A DNA stretch of 64,000 bases from Volvariella volvacea V23 (lineage: Eukaryota; Basidiomycota; Agaricomycetes; Agaricales; Pluteaceae), in the NCBI GenBank assembly GCA_000349905.1, contig KB722752.1:513697-577696 (forward strand), written 5' to 3'. This document shows, in pieces, positions 36,675-48,653 of the stretch; position 1 is the stretch's first letter; each line of letters begins with the position of its first letter. Position numbers and translations under genes: made by a program. The notes under the pieces were generated by a model. That model was given only the letters and a program-made list of their open reading frames with translations. It did not search any database and was not told where the DNA came from.

Positions 36675-37454
36675 TCAGTATTTCGGCCCTTTCTTTGGCA
36701 TGCGAGTCAAACGTGCTGTGGGCACCTGTTCTTCAGCAACATAGCCCCTCTCCCCTCTCGACCTCCTTCGACTCGGATTCCCTGACCTGTCTGCTTGATC
36801 GTATTGGTCTTCGTCGCTTTGTTCATGGACGATCTGGTCCCGGTCGATGTACCGCGATCTTGGACGCTGTTGGTATACAGGTTGGTTGCGTGCTTGGATG
36901 TATCGATCCTCAGAGTTGCGAGGCGACGGAGATGAAAAGTTGGCTATCTGTGGCGGGCGACGGAGAGGCGGGAGCGGTCTGCGCCAGGCCCTGTCCGGTT
37001 CTTGGTCTTCATCGTCTCCAGAGTAGTATTCTGGAGATTCAGGTCGGGCTGTGGCTGGTTCCTTCTTAGCATATTGAAAATTGAGCCAGTTTTTTGATGG
37101 CTTACCGCCGAATATTGCATTGCCAGTCCCTCCGACTAAATTGTTCGTTCCTTTAAAGTCTCCATTGTAAATTACTGAGCTCTTCACATTAGTGTTTTCC
37201 TTATTACACCATAAGATATTTATTACCTTGTTCTCCATCGTAGCTGGCGTGTCTGTTATAGTGCTTTTGGTGGTTAAAAGTAGCTTCATTCACATGGTAG
37301 TATTGGTTCTTCGAGCGCCGATCCCCTTGAAATACATTCAAGGTTCCACTGAGTTCGAAGCCATTCGCGTATTGGAAGTAGTGGGTGGCTGCCGATCAAT
37401 GAACAATCATTTTGAGTAAGACTTCAACGCAGGTAGGAACGCACCGCTTGACAT
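36675..37454 (-). CDS. Motif-family member B: beta-solenoid-like N-terminus, basic disordered tail
   Basis: Proposed exons start at ATG 37454-37452 (ATG TCA AGC G, then an intron). They run in frame through THYFQYANGFELSGTLNVFQ, a linker, and VIYNGDFKGTNNLVGGTGNA, then into an Arg/Pro-rich tail (RAWRRPLPPLRRPP, GNPSRRRSRGERGY) with the stop at 36675. All introns have GT..AG ends and consistent phase (junctions G|CC, G|TA and GG|KEP). The first two segments are two ~20-residue pseudo-repeats of alternating hydrophobic and Asn/Gly residues, as in beta-solenoids. The N-terminal motif matches the F..A..F.(I/L)..(G)..(N)V..G(D/N) pattern of the members at 47.7-58.5 kb. Family and function not recognised. 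Confidence 0.6.
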
Positions 37455-39966
37455 TAGAGAGGAAGAATTGCGGGATGAACCCAGAAAAGATGCCTAGTAT
37501 CCTATATGCCCTCCGAACTGAAACAATCACAGCATCATGGCCACTTCTCCCGTTGTATTCATTCTGTCTGGTTGTTGCCGATAATGGGCGCCTATCACCA
37601 GATCTGTGATACGGGAAAATTCCCATTGTCAGAACAGTGCGTGGAACAGCGCAATGCTTGTGCCAGTTGGACGCATCCCTATGAAGTCCTTGATGTACTC
37701 CCTTGATGGCAACATGCGCAGTATGTTTTCGTCACACCACGAGGATTACCCTGATAGCTGACTATCCCAATCGTATGATATGACAATTTTAGTGACGCGC
37801 GACAGTCCTGTTATTTAGAAGGGCCCTATTAGGTGTATTGGTACGTCGAGCCAGCAAGGAAGATGGTATAGAACCACGATTAAGCTAGAGGCGGGGCAAG
37901 ATGACATGTTGGGTTGGCATTACATAAGCGCTTGTACGCCTTGAAAAACCCCGATTGCTTGTGTATGTATGAATGAACACGCCGGAGACTATGGTGTACG
38001 GAGAGTTTGATCACTTCGTATTTCCTTAACAATCCCTTGTTCATTTAGCTTTAAAATTTTACAGAGCACAGCTACATATGCATAGAACTAATATATAAAC
38101 TTATATGCTCATTGGATGAGTCGTTGTGGAAGGATATATCAAAAGATGCAGCAAAAGCTGGTGATGCGACTAAATACAAGGAAAGAGTGTAAGATCTCTC
38201 CAGATCCCTCTGTTGAAATAATACAAAAACATCTAGGTATTATTTACAGATCATACTCAAGGCCTGTGCAAGTCCTGGAGCTGGATGGACCACTGAGTGG
38301 TGATTGCGAGGGGGTTTGAGCACAATCCAGCTGTGTTGTGTGACAAGATATGTGATGGAACAAAACTCCGCCGCAAAATCATAGGGGCTTGCATGGCCCA
38401 TGTCATGTCTGTCGTGTCGAATAAAGCTGTTTAACAAGGCAAAGAACTATGGGTAGAGTAAAAGCAAGAATGAGTGGCATAGTTACAAAGCACAGTGATC
38501 TGTGTTGAGTCTGCTCCCCACACACCAAAGTGCCACACAGCTTCTACTGTCGGAGATTGAAAGCTACCAGTAACATGTGACAAAATGGTCAATCTCCCCA
38601 TGCAATACTTGCTCCGACACCACCAATTCTCTGCCATACCCTAAAAAAAGTCGACAAACATAGACTAAAGATTACTTCGAGTGTCCCAGCCAAATCTTAA
38701 GGAGATTGAGCACAGGAGTGAGGAGGAATCAGTGGTTTTGTCAAGAGTGATCAAACTCCCCGTACACCATAGTAATGCATGTAAGGGCGATTTTTGAATT
38801 ACGTGAAGACCCAAGCACAGCACGCGCTTAATGGGTATGGCATCGGCATGCATGTAGGCAATAGACCAACGCCAGCCATTAGGAAACGGGGACACTGTTG
38901 AAGTATGTTCAAAAAAGACTCAAGTGATGTAGATGCTGGGGTGGCCGAGGGATTACCGCGTTCTTGGGTGCTGTGATCGCGTGATAGGCGACTGGTCTCG
39001 TGCAGCCACCGATGTCTGCATTGCAGTGCCCTTAGTGTCCGCATGCCCTTTGGTTGCTACAAGCTACCAATCCTACACGTATTCAACTATCATTGGGCAA
39101 CTACAGGCTGCTGAGCACTCCTAGAGTATACCTAGGTCTGGGATAGTCACTGCAGAAGACTATGAGTGGAAAACTGTTGCTATTGGCGGTGCTCGGCATA
39201 TCCGTTCCCTGAGGTCGATAGAGAACTCGAGTACATATGCGAAGTGGCAAAGGTACGTGCGGGTTTTTGTGAAATAGATGAGAATTAACTGTAACTATAT
39301 TTCTCAATCGTGTATATCGTTGCAGAGCAAACCGTTTGCAGTTGCGAGCTGGATACATCTGATCCTTGCGCGATGCCATCCATTTGAGGTGAGATGAGTT
39401 TGTTGTAGCATGCCTTTGTATGCTAATCCGCAGCGACTTGTGTGACTCGGGATGGTAATGGACGAGTAACGCGAATGATTGCTTCAATACCGCTGATTAT
39501 GCATGGGTATCCACCAGTGTCGATTACTCAACGGTTGAATTGTTATAATAGTATCAACAAGGTATGAATTGGAGTCCCAAGCTGGACTTCTTGGCTCAAC
39601 CACGGCAGGCGTATGAAGGGGATCATTCGGCCCTCATTCAGTGTATTGTAAATGATATGAAGGAGACCCTGAGGCTGTTAGAACTATGAGCTCCTTTCCT
39701 CCGTGCAGCAGTGGCAACGTCGTTATGTACCATCCGAGCCCGGAATGCCTTCATTCCGGCAGTTTTTGATTATGCCATCGATTATACGGCTTCATAAAGG
39801 TAAGTACTCCACTGTGCAGGAAGACACAAAATCTCTAGCTCTACCTCTAGGCTATATGACAAAAAGTCCGACGTGTGATTTACTCGACACCAGAATATCG
39901 AACTGCTGTGCTGTGCTGTCCATTATATCATACCTAAATACGAGTGCAAACTAAACACCAAAACGA
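37455..39966. other. 2.5-kb gene-poor region
   Basis: No coding sequence with splice structure was recognised. Parts at 38500-38800 repeat short phrases (GAGCACAGGAGTGAGGAGG, TCAAACTCCCCGTACACC) and look like decayed repeats. No inverted ends or TSDs were found. Confidence 0.4.
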
Positions 39967-42396
39967 CTATACTGCTTCCGAGTCCGAAGCACGCTCACGC
40001 CGTCCGACGGCGCTTAGACTGGCTTGGCGCAGGTTGCCACTAGGGCGCTTCTCTATTCCCTTCGCCCCCTCCTCCGAGTTCTTTGGGTTGAGCCTTGATT
40101 CTGAATTGCGTGACGGCGCAGAGTGGGTACTCGGACTGACAGCCTCCTTCTCGACGTCAAGCTCATAGTCCGACCCAGAGTCCCGACTGATTCTAATCGA
40201 AATAGACCCCGCAGGCGATCTCAATCCCGTACAAGTCCCATTTTCCATGTCATCCTTCTCGTTGAAATCGGCGTTTGGCGGTGGAGGAGAGTCTGAGGCG
40301 AGCTCGGTTTGGCCTTTTTCTAGGTCTTGGTATGGGTATGCGTCTGACTCGAGGTTAGAGCTTGTGTTGTAGTCTTGATGGGAGCCGTCCATGGACGTTC
40401 CGGGGACGGTGAGGATGGCGGAGGGTGTGTAGGGGCTTTTGGGCGATGCTGGAGGTGTGGATTTGGGGCTTACGTCGAAGAAACTGGATCGGGACTGTAC
40501 GTGGAGGCAAGAACAGTCAGAACCGTGTCTTGAAGATGCGGGGAGAGGATGTGAGGTAAGGTTAGGTTACTCACGGGTGAGAGTGTAACGTCCGTCGCTC
40601 TCTATCCCAAATTTAAGTCCGTTAATTCACCTTGCGCGCGGGTTGGGAAGAGATGCATACCGATTGCCTTTTGGTGACGGGCCGATTTTTCAAGTTGAAC
40701 TGCGTGAACGTGTCTTTACCACGCGTACCCGCACCGCCATGACCTTGAGTCGTCCGTCTGGATGGGCTGAACGAGCCAGCGTGCGACTGATTGTTGTGTG
40801 TGTAGATTTGGGGTTCTTGCAGCCGTTTGCGGCGGTTTAGGGTTGCGAGGAGGGAGTTGGCGTAAACTGGAGATGGCGTGGGTTAGGAAGTTTGGTGGTG
40901 GGTGAGGCGAGTGGGGAGTGGGTGGGAAGAGGGGACGTACATTTGCTGATGACGAAGTGGAGACCCATGAAGATGAGATTGGTCGGCATTATGAGCCACT
41001 GGGGAAGGGGAGAAGGATGCTGTCAAGAACTACTGTGTAGGCATTTCAGAACGAGATCGCGTACGCAAAGCAGGGACACGACGGTTGCGGCTCTGCGTCA
41101 AGTATGGGATTAGAGCCACCATGCGAAGGCAGGATAAGTTTGGAGATTGTACGTACGTTGTTAGCGAACCATTCTCGAAAGCGTATAACATCAACTTGTC
41201 TAATATATGATTAAGGCTGAACAGTGGACGTTGGTAAGTCGCAGTACTAATAATCTCCGGTGTCTTACCTTGAGGTTTCCTTCTGACTTCGCATGAGTAG
41301 CCAACATAGGAACCCCGTGAGCAGGATATCCAGAATGGAGGATATCAAGAGACCCATGGTGAACGACCACTATTGCATGTTAGGAGTAGCAATGAGCAAC
41401 CCTGAAGTAGACAGCAGCTAGAAGGGAATGGAAGCGTGGCGTACTCGAAACTTCTGAACAAAGACGGTTAGATCTTGGAGCTTGATCCTGGATCGAAGAG
41501 TGATTGATTAGAGTGGGATGGGAAGATCGTGAAGGGATGAGAGGGAGTTTACATTTGTGCTGTTGTCACTGATGTGGACGTCAGGATATGAGCTTGGTTA
41601 GATGGCGGACAATGAAGTGGGCTTACGGCAGGCGAAGCCAAGACGAAGAAAGGCTAAGATACCCTATGCGAATAATTAAGTCCAGGGCTGAGATTGTTGA
41701 GAGATGGGTACGTACCAGTGGGGCCGATATAAACCAATTATTGAGACTTACTGAGAAAAGCATTAGTAACGTGGGTGGGCTTCAATATGTAGAACATACA
41801 TTTATGGATCCTATGTATAAAGAAACTGCAGGAAGCGTCAAGCTACAGATCACAAAGGGAGGTAGAGGAAGCGCACGAATGAACTAGTAAAGTGAGGGTA
41901 GCCTGTCCAGCGCGTTGTCATGGAAGTTCTGGAGGGATGGTCGAATACATACAGTAAACGCAACAGTCATCTGCTCGGACTAATTCATATGGAGCATCAC
42001 GGGTTCAAGAGGAGCGATGCACTTACCGCCAAAGACCAATGAATGTGAATGATATCCAGCGGATCGCCGAAAGCGGTGATGAAGTGGTGCCATAGGGAGC
42101 TTGCTACGAAGACCGAGTGTCCACAGTCGAGTATCCTGTGTGGCGGTTGGGTCGTTGGTGAGGAAGGAGTGTTGACGACGTACCAGACGACAAAAACTAG
42201 GACTTTGATGAATTGTCTGTCGTCAGGAAAGAGCTTGAAGTAGGCGTATACTTGGGAGGTGACGACTCCGGTAAAGCTGCACCCTTTATTCAGTTGCACT
42301 GGAATACAAGAATATCACTCACCCCGAAGCCACCAGTCCACCAATTAAGAGCGCTCCGAATGTCTTTGGGATATCGATATCTGACGCTTCCACCAT
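39967..42396 (-). CDS. DUF6534 multi-pass membrane protein
   Basis: A seven-helix-like membrane protein of the basidiomycete DUF6534 family; its molecular role is not known. I reconstruct about 17 short exons starting at ATG 42396-42394. Family landmarks appear in order. They are the start MVEASDIDIPKTFGALLIGG, TSQVYAYFKLFPDDRQFIKV, SSLWHHFITAFGDP then HIHWSLA, MTVAFTATLTLLVHSFFIHR, NNWFISAPLGILAFLRLGFA, MIKLQDLTVFVQKFRWSFTM, LNHILDKLMLYAFENGSLTT and FYANSLLATLNRRKR. A ~190-residue disordered cytoplasmic tail follows, ending at 39967. Several exons are under 30 nt, yet every junction keeps phase. It is divergent from the ISWI gene. Confidence 0.9.
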
Positions 42397-42843
42397 TGGT
42401 TAAGCGAGTGCGAGAATACAGGTAAGCTGAACGAGTGGAGGGTACCGCCGGAACGTGTGGCGAGAAGCGAAGGACAGGGGGAAGTAGGGCAGAAACCGCC
42501 AAAGCACTATCAGACGTGGGGTTTTATGAAGATGAACCACAGCGGTAAACTAGAAGTTTGAGGCCCACGAGACGGTGATGCCGCTCCAATGGGTCCATTA
42601 GCGTAGTTCGGCTCCGTTAGGCGAATGCGATCAAGGCTCTGGAGCACAGTCGAGCGGCACTCGCGGGCGCATTATTTTTACGCGAGTGTATTCTTCATTG
42701 TGCGGCCCTGTCCCAGTCGGCATGGACGAGGAGGCCAAGTTCCCTCTGAGCAACGGGGTGCCCGGGCCGGATGTCACATTAGTAACGGTTTGGCTGGGGT
42801 GTGACCGTCACGTCACAGTACCGCATTTGTCTTTACGTGCATC
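42397..42843. other. Bidirectional promoter region, DUF6534 / ISWI
   Basis: 447 bp separate two divergent ATGs. The ISWI-proximal half is GC-rich, contains GTGACCGTCACGTCAC (CRE-like TGACGTCA half-sites) at about 42800-42817, and shows no TATA box. This suits a housekeeping promoter. Confidence 0.45.
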
Positions 42844-45800
42844 ATGAGTGTGAGTTCTCCTCGTCCCCGCCGTTCTGCACGACGACCAGGCCTCATTTTC
42901 GCCCCGAACAGACCTTCACCGTCGACGTACCCATGGACGAGGACATCCTCAGCGATGTCGTGCCAAGCAACATCGTGTCTCGCCAGGTATTTCAACGCCT
43001 CTTGTTCCATCGAGCACTGCCTCAATTCTTTCGCTTTTGGCGGTTCTAGCCGAGCCAAGGAGTCGACGGAGAAAGCGAGTACGACGACGAGATGCAGGTG
43101 GATGAGCTGATCAGCGAAGTGAGCACGGAACGCCACCAACCAAATTTCGCTTATCCAACACAATCCGTTGCAGAACGAGGCGCCCACGGGTGGCAAACCC
43201 AAAAGCCGCGCCAACGAGGATCGCCAGCGCAGACGACAAAAAAGACGGGCGGACGAGGGGCAATTGCAGGTCAAGCGCCAGGAGATGGACAAGGCCAAGG
43301 TCAGTTTTTCTCGTCCGCCGCATGTTCTTTGCTCATTTCGGTTAATCGCGTGGCTTTGCACGCGTCTTTAGATCGCGGACGCGGTCAAACGGTATTCGTA
43401 TCTCCTTGGCCAGACCGAGCTGTTCAAGCACTTTGTTGACATCAAGGTCCGTGCTTTTCGTCGCGCGTCGTTGCTCTCCGCTTACTGCGGTCTCTCGAAT
43501 AGCGAGCCAAGGACCCTGAGTATGCCGCCCTTATGGACGCACAGCCAAAACCGAAGGGGAGAGGAAGGAAAAAGGCCGCGTATGTTGATTTCCCCTCCCT
43601 GATGTCATGACTAACGCGAATTCAGTGATACAAGTGCTCGTCACCGCAAGTCCGAAAAGGAGGAAGATGAGGAGCTGTTGAAGGACGGAGAATTGGCGGA
43701 AGGTGGAGATGACCAACCGTTCGTGTTCGAAGAGTCACCTTCTTGTGCGTATTCATCTTCCTTACTCCTTTGCTGCATCCTGACTCTGCGTAGTCATCAA
43801 TGGCACCATGCGGGCGTACCAGCTTCAGGGTCTGAACTGGATGGTGTCGCTGCATCACAATGGCTTGAACGGAATACTCGCAGATGAGATGGTGCGTTTT
43901 TCGCTTTCTTTCCCAGGCTTTCGCTCCAGCTGTCCATATAGGGTCTCGGCAAGACACTACAAACAATATCCTTCCTCGCTTACCTCAAGCACCATCGAGA
44001 CATCCCCGGTCTTCATCTCATCGTCGTCCCCAAGAGCACCCTCCAAAACTGGGCTCGTGAATTCGAGAAATGGACACCCGACTTCAACGTCGCCATCCTA
44101 ACCGGTACAGCCGAAGAGCGCGCAGAAACTATCGCAAACCGTCTCCTACCCCAAGACTTTGAAGTCCTCATCACCACCTACGAAATCTGCATGCGCGAAT
44201 CAAGTACCCTCAGAAAACTCTCCTTTGAATACATCGTGATCGATGAAGCCCATCGCATCAAAAACGCCGATTCCGTTCTCTCCCAGATTGTTCGAAGTTT
44301 CACGTCAAGAGGAAGGTTGTTGATTACTGGTACCCCTCTGCAAAATGACTTGAAGGAGCTGTTCGCGCTGTTGAATTTCATATGTCCGGAGATATTCCAG
44401 GCGTATGAAGATTTGGATAGTTTCTTGCACAAGGACGATGCTGGAGCAGACGGAGAGGAGGAGAAGAGCAAGAAGGTCGTTGAGGCATTGCACAAGATCT
44501 TAAGACCGTTCTTATTGAGGAGAGTCAAGGCCGACGTGGAGAAGAACTTGCTGCCAAGTAAGTCTGGGGCATCAAAGTGGCATGAACTAGGTTAGGCTGA
44601 CCTCGTTTTCCAGAGAAGGAGATTAACATTTACGTGGGCTTGACGGAGATGCAACGGAAGTGGTATAGATCGGTGCTGGAGAAGGATATTGATGCTGTCA
44701 ACGGTTTGACGGGCAAGAAGGAGGGCAAGACGCGGTTGATGAACATTGTCATGCAGCTGCGCAAGGTGACCTGCCACCCTTACCTCTTCGACGGAGCGGT
44801 GAGCGCTGTTGCCCTGAATAACGCATCAAGGTCGCTGACAGTCGCTTGCCCAGGAACCCGGCCCACCATATACCACCGATGAGCATCTAATCCAAAATTC
44901 GGGCAAGATGGTTATCCTAGACAAGCTACTCGCGTCAATGAAAGCCAAGGGCTCGAGGGTGCTCATTTTCAGTCAAATGAGTCGTGTATTGGATATTTTA
45001 GAGGATTATTGTCTCTTCCGTGGTTACAGTTCGTCATCTCCTATTGTCCCTCGTTTGCAAAAGTCCTGATTCACTGCCTCTACTGCAGAATACTGCCGAA
45101 TCGATGGAAGCACAGCCCACGACGATCGTATTCTTGCAATTGACGAATACAACCGCCCCGGCAGCGAAAAGTTCATATTCCTACTCACCACCCGTGCCGG
45201 CGGCCTCGGCATCAACCTAACCACGGCCGACATCGTCGTCCTATATGACAGTGACTGGAATCCACAAGCCGATTTGCAGGCTATGGATCGTGCGCATCGT
45301 ATTGGACAGACGAAGCAGGTTTACGTGTTTAGGTTTATCACTGAGGGGAGCGTGGAGGAGCGGATGTTGGAGAGGGCGGCGCAGAAGCTGAGGCTCGATC
45401 AGTTGGTCATTCAGCAGGGGCGGACGCAGCAGACAAAGGCGGCGAATAAGGAGGAGCTGTTGGAGATGATCACGCATGGCGCGGAGAAGATTATCAATTC
45501 TAGTGATGAGTGAGTGGCTCTTTTTCCTCGTTGTGATGGTTTGGCTTGGTGCTGATAGTCGTGGGTTTTGTTTGGTAGTATGCTAGTGAACGATGACATT
45601 GAGGCGATTATTTCGAGAGGAGAGGAACGTACGCAGGAGCTTAATGCGAGATATGAGGGGCTGAATCTTGAGGATTTGAGTAATTTCAAGTCGGAGGCTT
45701 CGGTTCAGCAATGGGAAGGAGAGGACTTTAGACCAGGGGTAAGTTTCGTTGAGTTTTCGAGATGCTGTATTGCTGACTTTTCGATTGGTTGTGCTCATAG

Positions 45801-47335
45801 TCGAGAAAGTCATTGACGATGGGCCTGTTATCGCTTTCAAAGAGAGAACGCAAGTCGAACTACTCTGTGGATAGCTACTTCAAGGATACACTCCGGGCTG
45901 GACCCTCAAAGACGGAAAAGGCACCCAAGATGCCCCGAGCGCCGAAGCAGATATCAATGTAAGTTGCGTCGTCTTGGCTCGACGGGTCTGGCGTCTTAAG
46001 CGTCCTTCGGCTGTGATTCAGCCAAGATTTCCAATTTTTCTCGCCGAAACTTGCGGAGTTGCAGGATCGGGAGCTGAATGCTTGGAAGGTTTGTTTGCCT
46101 TGACACCTTGGTTTGCCTTGGCTGACGCGTGGGTAATGTAGAAAGCTAATGGCATTGCTGCTACCGCACGCGAGCCTCAAGGGCCGGAAGATACACCAGA
46201 AATCTTGGAAGAGGAGCGCAAACTCGCGCAGGACGCTATCGATAATGGTATGGCGTCTTATGCTCCCTTGTACCCCATCAAACTCTAACCTAGCTGATGT
46301 GATAGCGGAACCTTTAACTGAGGACGAGATGGCGCTGAAGGAGCAGCTGATCGCGGAGGGATTCCCCGACTGGAGTCGTCGTGACTTCCAACAGCTTGTG
46401 CGTGGGTTGGAAGCACATGGCTGGTAAGCTATCCACGTTCAAAGCCCCTGTGATCTCATTCCCGGTTGATTCTTTCGTTTGATTTCATTAATAATTTTGC
46501 GTTCCCGGTTGCTAACTGTTACTTCCCATTGTAAACAGGGGCGAGCCTCCTGAAGTGTACGCGGCAGATATCCAGGATAAGACCCCTGAAGAAGTCGCGG
46601 CGTATTACAAGGTTTTCTCAAGAAGATGGAAGGAGCTTGCTGGTACGTCATTGGTGGTTGTCTTTCGTTATTTTTTGCGCGCTCATGCGCTGTTTTCTGT
46701 GACCTCACAGAATCACCTCGAATTGCTGTTCGTATCGAGGAGGGAGAAGCAAAACGCAATAAGCGCGATAACCTTGAAAATCTCCTTGCGAAGAAGATCA
46801 ACTCTGTTCAGTACCCGATGCAGGAACTCGAGCTTAACTATCCGACGACAAAAGGCAAAGTTTACAGTGAAGACGAAGACCGATATCTTTTGTGTCGGCT
46901 GTACTATTACGGCATGCAGACGGAAGACGTGTATGAAAAGATCAAGCGAGATATCACAGAGTTCCCAGTGTTTAGGTTTGATTGGTTCTTCAAGAGCAGA
47001 AGTCCACAGGAGCTGCAGAGGCGGTGTAACACGCTTCTGAGCATGATTGAAAAAGAAGAGGAGGCGTTGAGGGAGCAGGAGGCTGCGAGTGCCAAGAGCC
47101 GAGCAGCATCGAAAGGCAAGGTACGTACACTGCGAGTTATGCTGTCTCTTGTTATGCTGTCACTGCCTCGGTTTTGCGGTCGGCTGACTTTCGGAACCGT
47201 TTTTCCCCCGTTCCACGATTGCAGAAGCGAGGTATAGAAGAAGTGCAAAAGACGGAGAGCAAGAGGGAAAAGGAGAAGGAGTCAACGCCGACGACATCAT
47301 CGGGAAGGCGGTCAACGAAGAAGAAAAAGACATGA
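42844..47335 (+). CDS. ISW: ISWI-family SNF2 ATPase, chromatin remodeller
   Basis: Nuclear ATP-dependent nucleosome-sliding enzyme of the ISWI class (yeast Isw1/Isw2, animal SNF2H). Twenty exons sum to 3276 nt, giving 1091 residues with every phase consistent. The first exon is only 6 nt (ATG AGT, 42844-42849). The acidic N-terminus is followed by AutoN-like basic sequence ([14 protein letters not shown]). The ATPase lobes contain [11 protein letters not shown] (motif I, split by an intron after DEM), DEAHRIKN (II), [10 protein letters not shown] (III), [17 protein letters not shown] (IV), [19 protein letters not shown] (V) and [13 protein letters not shown] (VI). NegC and HAND regions follow. 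SANT is at about 46306-46640 ([20 protein letters not shown]) and SLIDE at about 46800-47040 ([38 protein letters not shown]). A Lys-rich tail ends at 47333-47335. Confidence 0.96.
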
Positions 47336-47612
47336 ACACGTTGTGTTGCTGCCTTAAGGCCTTTTTGTCGATTGTCATTCATGTTGCCCCTGCCTTTCAC
47401 TGCCTTTCTTCATAGACTACACCGCCGCTGGATACATAATGCGCCTCTGGCTGTACAGTATATATAGATTCAATGAACGTGGTCTCGCGCCGTGAGTGAT
47501 ACTGCACTGACTTTTTGACTGCCACTGTATAGAGATGAAGAACCCAATGGAGACACCGATTGCCGTGGCTAAGGCCGTGCTACTGAATGGACAATGGCAC
47601 GTCGAGGTCATG
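47336..47612. other. Short intergenic region after ISWI
   Basis: 3' UTR of ISWI followed by TATATATA-type sequence at about 47459-47466. No gene. Confidence 0.4.
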
Positions 47613-47618
47613 TATAAA
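47613..47618 (+). promoter_or_regulatory. TATA box of member C
   Basis: TATAAA lies 148 bp before the ATG at 47766. Members D, E and G also have a TATA box about 100-170 bp upstream of their start codons, and member A has one at about 70 bp. Confidence 0.45.
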
Positions 47619-47765
47619 TGTTAGCTGTTGTGGTGTCTTTCAGTCCTCGTCTACACTCATCCCCACCTGGCTTCTGAACCCAACAACCTATGCCCTATCA
47701 GCCAGAGGCAAGACGTGTTTGTTTAATATTCGCTTTTTTAACCTTTCCTTCGTTAGTCAGGTGCT

Positions 47766-48653
47766 ATGCGAATGGACGTGTTCAGAGATGCCCGCAACTT
47801 CACCGCGGAGGACATAACCGTCAGGTGGATAAAGGGTAATTCCGTTGTGACGAATGATACGAGGCATATCGAGGACCATGGCCAAGAAGCTCGCCGGAAG
47901 CGCAGGTCTCAAGTCAGCCCCCGGCCCACGGTTCCTCCTGCCGGCGCTCACGACAATCGTCCAGAGGAAACTAGATGCCCAAATAAAGAGCGAGAGGCGA
48001 TAGCAAACTCAGAAAGCAATCATCAGTCAGCAACGGAAATTCGAGACGTCCAAGACAACCCCTCGATTGCAGCAATTGTCATTAACGGAGAACCCTCAAG
48101 CAATGGGCCTCCAGGAGACTCAACTCCCAAGAAGCTTAAGTCAAGGACCGCAAAGGATACAACCACCAGACGAAGAAAGGGCAGTTTCCGAATGTCATAT
48201 CGTACAAGAGGCATCAAGAACCATGGCGCTCATAGGCGTAGGCATGGCCAGAAAGCTCGCCGGGGCAGCCCTCGGCAGCTCACAGTTCCTCCTGCTGGTG
48301 CTCACAGAAGCCGCCCGGCGGAAACCAGGTGTCAAAATGAACAACAAGAGGCGAATGTGCACTCAGGAAGCGGTCAGCAGTCAGTAGCGGAGATTCAAGA
48401 CGTCCAAGGCAGTGCCCGCACTGCACCAGTTATAATCAATGGACAATTTTCAAATCCTAGACCTCCCAGAGATCCAACTCTCAAGATGCGCCAGTCAAGG
48501 TTCAAGATTCTTCAACGGATTTGGACTGGCTTGGCTGGATTTCTCAGTGGATTGCGCTGCAAGGCTGGCTCTGAGGAACCTATCGCCCCTACTAAACATA
48601 AGCCAGCTAGTGTCGGTTCAATGTTTAGCGCGACCACAAAAACCCAATGGTAA
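47766..48653 (+). CDS. Motif-family member C: internally duplicated basic protein
   Basis: A single open frame of 295 residues. It begins MRMDV and continues FRDARNF TAEDITVRWIKGN, the shared N-terminal motif, seen also in members E and G. The middle is a diverged tandem duplication. Unit 1 (about residues 35-130) has SPRPTVPPAGAHDNRPEETR; unit 2 (about 155-245) has SPRQLTVPPAGAHRSRPAETR. Each is followed by an E.RDVQ/E.QDVQ motif and a (V/I)ING segment. The C-terminal MRQSRFKILQRIWTGLAGFL matches the C-terminus of member E. The sequence is basic and disordered, with no signal peptide and no known domain. Function unknown; probably nuclear or membrane-associating through the amphipathic C-terminal helix. 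Confidence 0.6.
   Translation: MRMDVFRDARNFTAEDITVRWIKGNSVVTNDTRHIEDHGQEARRKRRSQVSPRPTVPPAGAHDNRPEETRCPNKEREAIANSESNHQSATEIRDVQDNPSIAAIVINGEPSSNGPPGDSTPKKLKSRTAKDTTTRRRKGSFRMSYRTRGIKNHGAHRRRHGQKARRGSPRQLTVPPAGAHRSRPAETRCQNEQQEANVHSGSGQQSVAEIQDVQGSARTAPVIINGQFSNPRPPRDPTLKMRQSRFKILQRIWTGLAGFLSGLRCKAGSEEPIAPTKHKPASVGSMFSATTKTQW
47880..48440 (+). repeat. Diverged direct duplication inside member C
   Basis: About 200-230 bp at 47880-48110 is repeated at about 48236-48440. Shared blocks are CCATGGC, AGAAGCTCGCCGG (47884-47896) versus AGAAAGCTCGCCGG (48250-48263), CGGTTCCTCCTGCCGGCGCTCAC versus CAGTTCCTCCTGCTGGTGCTCAC, and CAGTCAGCAACGGA versus CAGTCAGTAGCGGA. Both units are read in the same frame. 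Confidence 0.8.

Noticed and set aside
38933..39010. GGGTGGCCGAGGGATTACCGCG, similar to the D-arm of tRNA-Leu/Ser
   Set aside because: No B-box or pairing acceptor stem follows within 100 bp.
42813..43361. 182-codon minus-strand frame across the first ISWI exons
   Set aside because: It runs through five plus-strand splice sites whose exons sum to the correct ISWI frame. Shadow frame.
48067..48387. 106-codon alternative frame inside member C
   Set aside because: It follows from the internal duplication in a frame shifted from the main ORF and lacks the family motifs.
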